Below are positions 57,162 to 64,000 of a DNA stretch of 64,000 nucleotides, one piece after another. A program made the position numbers and the translations under genes. The stretch is from Dolomedes plantarius. Its lineage: Eukaryota > Arthropoda > Arachnida > Araneae > Dolomedidae. A model generated the notes under the pieces. The model ran no database searches. It saw nothing but the letters and a program-made list of their open reading frames with translations, and was not told where the DNA came from. Every line of letters begins with the position of its first letter. The first letter of the stretch is position 1. Where the stretch lies: assembly GCA_907164885.2 (NCBI GenBank), contig OU015492.1:206150993-206214992 (forward strand), in the 5' to 3' direction.

Positions 57162-58340
57162 AATTTTCAGAAACTATTATCATATACTTACCAAATATTG
57201 AAATATTAATACACAGAGAAATCCAGATATTGCATTTCCAAAAAAGTTTACTAAATTTGAGTCGCTGAAAAATCTTAATTAGACGTTTAAAAATAAATAC
57301 TTAAGCCCATTAACTCTGCTTGCATTTTCAGAAATATGTCTAAATAAATATCAAATGCTGAATTCCTGCGAAATTTATTTCTTGTATTTAGTAAAATACA
57401 TCAAAGTTTATGAGCATAAATTCAAAGTAATAGTTCCTCTCGTTCTTAAATTTCACATCCCCGATTAAAAGATGCACATTTAAATTTGTTTTTCTGAATA
57501 AGACACTTAAATTTCTCATTAAGATTCTATTCAGTTTTATTTAATCATTTTCATTATATTATATTATATCACATAAAAATAAAATAATCCCATAATAAAT
57601 GTTTTTATTAAAGTAAGGATTATATAACGTCATTAAAGAACATTTTTATTTATTTTAAAAATATTTATTAACGGTAAAAATAATCTAACATATATATAAT
57701 AATTTTTTATCAAAATATGCAATGCATTCATACTGTTATTGTTGGAAGCAAAACTTAACATTTTATAAAAAACTTTCTCTCTTTCTCTCTTTCTCTCTTT
57801 CTAATTATAAGCACACACCAATAAAATCTAAGAATCCAGTTAACTACCTGATTTTTCTATCATTTTAATGGGATTTTTTTAAAGTTAGTTTAGTATTAGT
57901 TTATATATCCTTATATCAAAATAGAATATTTTTATTTACCTTGGCTAATACTTACAACAGAGACAAATTTTATTCAAATATATTTTTTAATAACTGAACC
58001 GGTTTCAGGTTGTCAGAAAGCAACCTGTTATTCAACAGCATTTTTAAAAGACAGCTAATAATTTGAAGTCCAAATTTCACGTAATCGCTCAACGATGTAC
58101 TTAAGTTAGAATTTCAACATGGGGTTCCTCTCTCTCCCTCTAGATAATGAACGCAATTTCAAAGTTCTTGACCAAGTTCTTAAAACAAATGTATCTGAAC
58201 TACTATATTTCTTACGAGGATATGTTTGAAAAAATATTCCTTCGAATTCCTTTCAATATGCTGTAGATTTTTACAGTTTGGAATAAATGTGAAATAAACT
58301 ACCCAATTTATTTCCTAATTCCTTCTATTTTGAGAAAATA
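57162..58340. other. Unassigned AT-rich sequence
   Basis: Only a short pyrimidine tract (CTCTTT repeats, 57772-57802) is noted. Confidence 0.4.
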
Positions 58341-59830
58341 CACTACTGTTCACTGAAATTGAAACACCAAGAAAATATTAAACTGACCTTAAATTTGGCA
58401 GGTGAGTTATTTATCATGGTAAAGTTTTAAGGTCAACTCATGACTGCTTTACATCCAGCCGCGTGTCCCGCATTTTTAAATTTTAAGTCCCTTGTTGTGA
58501 ATTATAGAAGAGCCCGTGGTCTAATGGCCTAGTCGCCAAATAAACCAAACTGTAGTGGCTTTTTACCCTACACCATAAACGTAAGAGTCTTAAATGGTGC
58601 AAAATTTGAAGACTGGGACTCTGAATGGGAAGGAATCATGTTCTTAACGGGTCTAGTTTCAATCTAGAGAACCATGACATCCGGACCCATGTTTGCAGGT
58701 ACAGTAAGGAATAGTATCTGGAAGGGTGCATTGTAGAAATGTCATATTTGTCCTACTCATAGCGTTATGGCATGGAAAACAATTTCATTTCATACACACT
58801 CTCGACTTCTACGGATCCTAGGTACTATGAAGAGTCATGGATGCACCAGAAAAGCCTTGGAAACAGAAGTCCTAGCTCTCTTACAGACCCTCTATGAAAA
58901 ATATAAACCATAGAAATAAACAAAAAATAAAAATCAAGCATAGACTGCTAAATCACTTTAACATAAAACATATCCTGCAAAGAAAACATTTTCAATAGAG
59001 GATAGCGCAGAAGCTTCATATCCCCATAATGAAAAAAACAAATAAATAATCCAACAGAGATAGTTAAAAATAATACAAATATAGACAAGAAACAAACAGA
59101 AATCAAGCACTCTGGGCATTTAGACTCAGGAATTTTTAAAGATGTTTAGAATAGTATGTGTGTTTTCATTTGGTTAGGCTGTAATGGGGAGTGGCGCTAT
59201 AGTAATGTTACAATTACGTAATTTTTAGGATAGAATTGGCTGCTGTTTCGCCATAACCGTCACTTACGGAATTGGGGTATGTACGCGTCTTTAATTTTGC
59301 ATTAGGATTTTGTGTGCTTGCATGTAAGGTGCGTTGAGCCCATACTGTAAGTTGTGTTTGTCTTTTCTTTTTCTTTTTGACTTATTGCTTCATTGGGGGA
59401 CTCGGGGCCTTGGGATGTTTTTGGGCTTACCTGCATCCTATTCAGAAAGTTCCCCTTGAGGTAACTGACATGGTTAGGCGCCCTGACGAAGAGACCTGTC
59501 GGTTACTTCTGTTGTTTTATGGTTCAGTTCCGGCACTTATACAGAATCTTGCCGTTGGTGTGTGGATGCCCAGAGTGCTTGATTTCTGTTTGTTTCTTGT
59601 CTATATTTGTATTATTTTTAACTATCTCTGTTGGATCATTTACAGACCCTCTATGAAGTGATCTTTCAACAGGATAATACCCGTTCCCAAGTCGCACATA
59701 TTGTCAGACGTTACAATTACCACTTCTTCCAACGCCTGACCGATCACAGGATTTGTCCCTCGTAGATCATGTGTTGGACATGACTACTCAAATATTAACC
59801 TGTATGTCAACATCCAGTGTCACAAATGAT
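58341..59830 (+). mobile_element. Tc1-like relic, split by a later insertion
   Basis: The left end CACTACTGTTCACTGAAATT with GAAACACC resembles Tc1-type termini. Translation of 58500-58898 and of 59658-59740 gives a heavily degraded Tc1 transposase with stops. Recognisable pieces are a HDGR-like region, a MVWG-like region (here altered) and FQQDN (second catalytic aspartate) at 59667. Similarity fades after about 59750, so the catalytic glutamate and right end are lost. The insertion at 58899-59639 interrupts it just before FQQDN. This is the oldest-looking Tc1 in the window. Confidence 0.6.
58899..59639. mobile_element. Unclassified 741-bp insertion with 18-bp target duplication
   Basis: TTACAGACCCTCTATGAA occurs at 58881-58898 and 59640-59657. 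Without the insert the Tc1 relic reads through, so this is a true insertion. Inside, 59048-59118 and 59567-59637 are near-perfect inverted repeats (GACAAGAAACAAACAGAAAT), and the extreme left end (58899-58945) is a weaker version of the same sequence. A 94-codon frame (59377-59661) runs into the target duplication and has no known domain. Long target duplications fit target-primed retroelements (Penelope-like, or a twin-primed non-LTR), but no poly(A) or RT is seen. Confidence 0.7.
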
Positions 59831-60489
59831 TAATTGTTGATGCGTGTTTATTTTACATAAAACGCCATATGACAGATCGTCATCAAGAATCTTTATCGCT
59901 AAATACAATGTCGTGTACAAGGAGTTTTAACTTCTAAAGGTAAATTAAACAAAATACAGATTTTAGCATGTACCTTTCAACTTACAGATCTGTAATTTCA
60001 ATAATTTATAAATTGTATCACACGTCATTGCCACATGTCATAAATTTCATAGCTGTGACACAAGGTTTCGTAATATTATTCAGAAGCAGTTAAGTTAGCC
60101 CCCCATCACGTATTATTAAAAATAGATTCTGTTGAAAACGTAGTTATTCTGATGGACTTAATTTCTGCCATTCAAATAATTACGTCCTCTAGTCCTCCCG
60201 TCGCAAAATGAACAGAAGTCGGCTGTAATAATTATCGTATATTCCTTCCATCTTTGATAATGTAGTACTTCAATTAATACTTACAAAATGCTGCGTTTAC
60301 GCCAATGAAATAGCCTACAAATTTGCTCAACGGGATAAAGAAATTTTGTAGTTTTTAAAACCATCATCCACTATGTTTCGACTGTGAGGATTATTAACAT
60401 CGAATTATCTGATGACTATCAAAAAATGCAACAGTGTAGGAAACAGGGAGTGACAAGGTAATTAAAATACGCATTCCCACTTCTACAAG
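59831..60489. other. Unassigned AT-rich sequence
   Basis: Nothing is recognised in this interval. Confidence 0.4.
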
Positions 60490-60600
60490 AATTTTTTCTC
60501 CAATGTTGGACACTTGTCCATTAAGACATTCGCATATAATCAGCAAGAATCGTTGGTTGCTTTCAATGGGGGCACCGTATAGGTGAACCAACAGCAACAC
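60490..60600. repeat. Diverged homologue of 24462-24590
   Basis: ATGGGGGCACCGTATAGGTG and upstream GACATTCGC and ACTTGTCC align in order with the earlier copy. The 92-codon minus frame at 60394-60672 covers it, but that frame is closed in the other copy. Confidence 0.4.
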
Positions 60601-61130
60601 CTCAATTTTGATCAAGTAACCCCAGATGAGACATCTGGGGATTGTACCTTCTCCTATTCTCTCTGATATCATGGAAAGACTTTCCGGTTTACAGATTTAA
60701 CGTGCCCATATTCGGCCTACATACGAAGGTATTTAATGTATAGAGTAAATTGCTCACTTCTACCCAGACTTGGATGTATATAATTTGAAGTGGCCCTCTA
60801 TTTGAATTTTATACAAACACAGTTTATACATGAAGCAATGTTTATTGAATTCGTTGCACATATAGAATTTGCTTTTACAGCAATAAGCATACGTACTACT
60901 TGTACGGAATATATATATATATTAACATTCAATAGAAATACACATTGCCAATACTCACAAACCAGCAGAGAGTCAAACCAGCAGTACTGCCACGTAAACT
61001 TTGGTCCCCCTAAGCACCAGCACCGGATAGTACTGGAGCTGCATACCCTCGTAGCTCCCTCTCGCTTATCTATCAACCTTAACAATCTTTTTCATTAATG
61101 ACGCTGCATGGTATTTATACTAAGCGCGTA
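60601..61130. other. Unassigned; both-strand open frames at 60790-61098
   Basis: The section 60955-61080 is GC-richer (GGTCCCCCTAAGCACCAGCA) and open on both strands, but no domain or splice signal supports a gene. Confidence 0.4.
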
Positions 61131-61302
61131 TGCCGAAATTAGCATATCTCAAGCAGCTTCTTTAATTCATTCACTCAAAAGTTCGATTCTTGTGAATCGA
61201 ATCTTGTGTATACCTTACAAATGGCGTCATCGGGATTCGAACCGAAGCCCCCCCTCTAGTTCCAAGCCCGACGCGTTACCATTAGTCTACCTCGAGCCCA
61301 TT
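61131..61302 (-). repeat. tRNA-derived SINE candidate
   Basis: Read on minus from 61302: GGGCTCGAGGTAGACTAATGGTAACGCG gives an A-box-like region, and GGTTCGAATCC is a good B box. The spacing is that of a tRNA. The acceptor ends do not pair (GGGCTCG versus GATGACG), so it is not a functional tRNA. About 90 bp of unrelated sequence continues after the tRNA-like head, as in a SINE body. The 3' limit is approximate. Confidence 0.55.
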
Positions 61303-61315
61303 TATACAAGAAGTA

Positions 61316-61502
61316 CAGTTGGCTCTCTGTTTAACGACGCTCTACTTAACGACGATCTCTATTTAAAGACGATATTTCCCAGTCCCGGCCCCTCCAACGT
61401 TATGGGAAATGTTATTTTTTCACAAATTCTGTTTAAGGGCGATCTCTACTTAAGGACGATTTTTCACGGTCCCTTGAAAGTCGTTAAACAGAGAGCCAAC
61501 TG
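61316..61502. mobile_element. pogo/Tigger-type MITE, 187 bp
   Basis: It is flanked by TA. Ends are CAGTTGGCTCTCTGTTTAAC and GTTAAACAGAGAGCCAACTG, perfect over 20 bp. Inside, ACTTAACGACGATCTCTATTT and a near-copy repeat the end motif. The 148-codon frame at 61108-61554 crosses it and the SINE head and is not a gene. Confidence 0.85.
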
Positions 61503-61504
61503 TA

Positions 61505-62097
61505 TCTACTTTTCGACCAGCTACGGTTTGCCGTGCCATATAATACCTACATAATTTTAAAATCTATAATTTCCCTAACTTTTTCTTTTATAAGAAGAAT
61601 GTGGAAATAGATATCTGCCATATTCATGGATGCACGGCCATGATGGTAGGCTTTATATGAAAGGTACTAGCAGACCAGATCTGAAAGACTCCAAGTGCCT
61701 GAAAATGTTTTACGTTGATCTTTTAAGCCGTCTTTTTCGTAAACGTAAACAGCAGGCGGTAAAAAACATTTAAGCCGTCTGTTTTTATTATGAATTTTTA
61801 ATATATGTTGTGATCTCGTGTGTCTCTATTCATGCGTGAAGTGCGTGTTTACTGATGAATAGGTTAATGACCGTTATTCCAAGTACTACTAGTAAAAAAA
61901 AGAAAAACCACTCGGGTCTTTTCCATAGCAATTTTAATGAACAGATGCGTATATTTTTTATTATTATAAATCTAGAAAATTACTGCACAAAAATGTCATT
62001 AAAACAATTTTTTCTGAGGTCTATATCTAGAAGTTAACATATAAATTCGTTACAAATGTCAAAAATTACCAATATTTTTGTTAAAAATGAATATATA
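61505..62097. other. Unassigned AT-rich sequence
   Basis: A short duplication of AAGCCGTCT at 61724-61790 is the only thing noted. Confidence 0.4.
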
Positions 62098-62918
62098 CAG
62101 AGGCTGTTCACACATTTTTTAGACGATGTATATTGTATTCACAAAACTAAATTACATAAAATTCTTGTGTTTTAAATGTTCTATTTGACATCCTTTATTC
62201 TGAACTATCTTTCTACACCGCAATTTCCAGGATAATAATGCCTTTTGAAGTGTCAGAAGAGATATTCTATCCCATTCTTCCTGAACAGCTGTCCCGAGTT
62301 CTGTAAGGGTTTTGGGACGACGTTTGGATAATGCAGATTTCAAAAGTCCGAAAGCACAAAACTCCATAGGTGATACATCGGGAGATTTAGTAGGGATATC
62401 AGTGAAGGGTATGGCCTTGATACCAGTTTTTTGTTCCATTTCTTTTAGGAAATTTACAGTGGATTTTGATGTGTGACTGCTAGCTTTGTCCTGATGGAGT
62501 CTCGCAGATTTTCTTTTAACATTTTACAACGTACCTTTGCAATAGTCGAAGATGTCCGTTTTTTCCTTGGATACTTGTTTGGAATTTTGGTCCCACTTGG
62601 GGCTCCAATTTGACCTTTTTTTTTTCCTTTCTTGTTGACGATATTACCTATCGACGCTTTAGATATCACAAAACCATGACTCTCACATAGTTTTTGGATA
62701 ACGGAGTATGCATATTTCTCTTCGGAAAGAGCATAAATGTAGCCTTCGAACCACTGCTTTGTTAAAAACGCCATTTTGAATAAAAACAAAACTTTCAAGC
62801 CACAGACGATAATTTTGACCTTTAAAAACATAGTACAATTGCAATTATTTCTTTTCCAGCAAACGATTTTTTATTGCCGTTTACCAAAATCGTCTAAAAA
62901 ATGTGCGAACAGCCTCTG
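62098..62918 (-). mobile_element. Internally deleted copy of the DD41D mariner
   Basis: It is bounded by TA with good inverted ends (CAGAGGCTGTTCRCACATTTT). At 821 bp it is about 480 bp shorter than the copy at 26565-27863. Both ends and both outer thirds match that copy. Confidence 0.95.
62152..62831 (-). pseudogene. mariner transposase fragments around a central deletion
   Basis: The N-terminal DNA-binding part (62831-62520, starting at the same methionines as the other copy) joins near 62510-62520 to the C-terminal part. That part has LHQDKASSH just after the junction and SPDVSPMEF. The deletion removes the whole middle, including the first catalytic aspartate. The residue after SPM, aspartate in the other copy, is glutamate here. 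The junction lies in an AAAA stretch, consistent with microhomology-mediated repair of an interrupted excision. It cannot make an active enzyme but could be moved by a relative's transposase. Confidence 0.9.
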
Positions 62919-62920
62919 TA

Positions 62921-63447
62921 TATAGCAATGCATGGACACATAATAATGAATAAGATAAATTTGTTTTACTTGTTTTTTACGTTTAACAGAAAAAAATGTT
63001 ATATTCCCTTCATCATTATTTATCTCTAAAGCACCTATATACTACCCTAAAGGTTAAAAATACATTTCGGCGTTTAAACTTAAAAATTTATTGCAGGTTT
63101 GAAGCACAACACAACGGAAACAATCTTTCGGCAGTCATGCAGGTACGCTTTCCGTTTCATGTTTCCTATTTATTGCTTTCCCTTCCCCGACATTAAACGA
63201 AGCTTTCTCTGTCCCAAAGTATCTTTTAAATGCACCATCTATCTTCATATGCAAATGAACAGCATAATTCTGAAATTTTTTACAGAGAGAGAGATTTTTA
63301 ATCTTGAATTCTGAACTGGTTTTTCTTAGACTGGTTTTTGATTTTTTTTTTTAAATCAAGGGAATTGGATCTAAACATAGTTGTGAAAAATGCAAATAAA
63401 ATGTCTTGTACATGGAATTTTAATCTGATACACAACTTTAACATTTT
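62921..63447. other. Unassigned AT-rich sequence
   Basis: Nothing is recognised in this interval. Confidence 0.4.
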
Positions 63448-64000
63448 ATGGATTATCTACGATTAGTAAAACTTTAGTTTGTAATTTTGATCTAATGCCC
63501 TAATGAGAACTCCAGGTTGCTTCAGAATGTTCTTGAGGTATGATCAAAAAGTAAGCCTGAATTACAAATCAAAAGATTTATTCAATACTCGACTTGATTT
63601 TAGTGCTAAAGAACTGTATTACAAACTAATATCTTTCAATAATTACAAGATAAAAAGAACTTTTCATATACCATGTTTTTAAATTTTCTGTTGAATGATA
63701 TAAACTTGACAATTCTATCTATTAATAAATGCTTTTTTTGATTTTTTGATGAATTATCCCATCAACTTGGATTTATGGATTATCTACGATTAGTAAAACT
63801 TTAGTTTGTAATTTTGATCTAATGCCCTAATGAAAACACCAGGTTGCTTCAGAATGTTCTTGAGGTATGATCAAATAGTAAGCCTGAATTACAAATCAAA
63901 AGATTTATTCAATACTCGACTTGATTTTAGTGCTAAAGAACTGTATTACAAACTAATATCTTGCAATAATTACAAGATAAAAAGAACTTTTCATATACCA
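63448..64000. repeat. 327-bp tandem duplication running off the window
   Basis: Unit 1 starts ATGGATTATCTACGATTAGT at 63448. Unit 2 starts at 63775 and is still matching at 64000 (TTTTCATATACCA). Differences are few. The end of unit 1 (63644-63770) is the reverse complement of dispersed repeat family R (14638-14760; 50965-51100). More units may follow outside the window. Confidence 0.9.
63644..63770 (-). repeat. Dispersed repeat family R, copy 3 (partial)
   Basis: The reverse complement matches CAAGTTGATGGGATAATTCA, AATTGTCAA and AAAATTTAAAAACATGGTAT of copies 1 and 2. It has become part of the 327-bp tandem unit. Confidence 0.8.

Noticed and set aside
61223..61302. Functional tRNA gene on minus
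   Set aside because: The B box is good but the acceptor stem does not pair, the T stem has a mismatch and the anticodon stem is poor.
61108..61554. 148-codon plus-strand frame
   Set aside because: It runs across a tRNA-like SINE head, a spacer and a pogo-type MITE, so it has no biological unity.

Overview
The window looks like non-coding DNA from an AT-rich animal genome. It is probably an arthropod and perhaps an arachnid; this is inferred from the mobile-element mix and not proven by any host gene. I found no convincing complete host gene, rRNA or CRISPR. There is one exon-like GC-richer island (19811-20041), and one tRNA-like sequence that looks like a SINE head (61223-61302). Nearly everything recognisable is a transposable element, mostly decayed, or a tandem repeat.

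Layout. 0-12 kb: a small tandem/inverted duplication (1013-1503), a TTC tract, a dispersed repeat, a 5'-truncated non-LTR retrotransposon with RT, RNase H and zinc finger (3500-5970, minus), a non-autonomous Helitron with a long (TA)n (8317-9047), a fold-back TA-flanked element with another repeat nested in it (9622-11002), and a palindromic MITE. 12-25 kb: a perfect 22-bp-arm hairpin, TTAA-flanked MITEs, a piggyBac-like MITE pair carrying huge TA microsatellites, and a second Helitron in opposite orientation (22027-22707). 26-34 kb: a near-complete mariner relic with DD41D spacing (26565-27863), microsatellites with a MITE inserted, three short hAT-like elements (two with perfect 8-bp target duplications on the outside, one nested), and a second RNase H fragment. 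34-42 kb: a strange 3.2-kb mariner derivative with a six-fold tandem amplification of its catalytic core and a fold-back end (34978-38202), and a Tc1-like DD34E element sitting in a TA microsatellite (40249-41800). 42-54 kb: a deleted Ty3/gypsy element, four hAT or palindromic MITEs with clear target duplications (one nested in another), a BED-finger hAT relic (44653-45516), three TTAA elements, and second copies of families seen earlier. 54-64 kb: two satellite-like arrays (377 bp x3; about 157 bp x6), a Tc1 relic split by an unclassified 741-bp insertion with an 18-bp target duplication, a SINE-like head, a pogo/Tigger-type MITE, an internally deleted copy of the DD41D mariner, and a 327-bp tandem duplication running off the window end.

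How it fits together. Autonomous relics supply transposase relatives, and short deletion or fold-back derivatives sit around them. Microsatellites serve both as cargo (inside Helitrons and MITEs) and as landing sites (Tc1, MITE). Every transposase or RT reading frame I could follow is broken by stops, frameshifts, large deletions or lost catalytic residues, so nothing here looks autonomously active. Boundaries marked with target duplications are reliable to the base. Other repeat edges are approximate.
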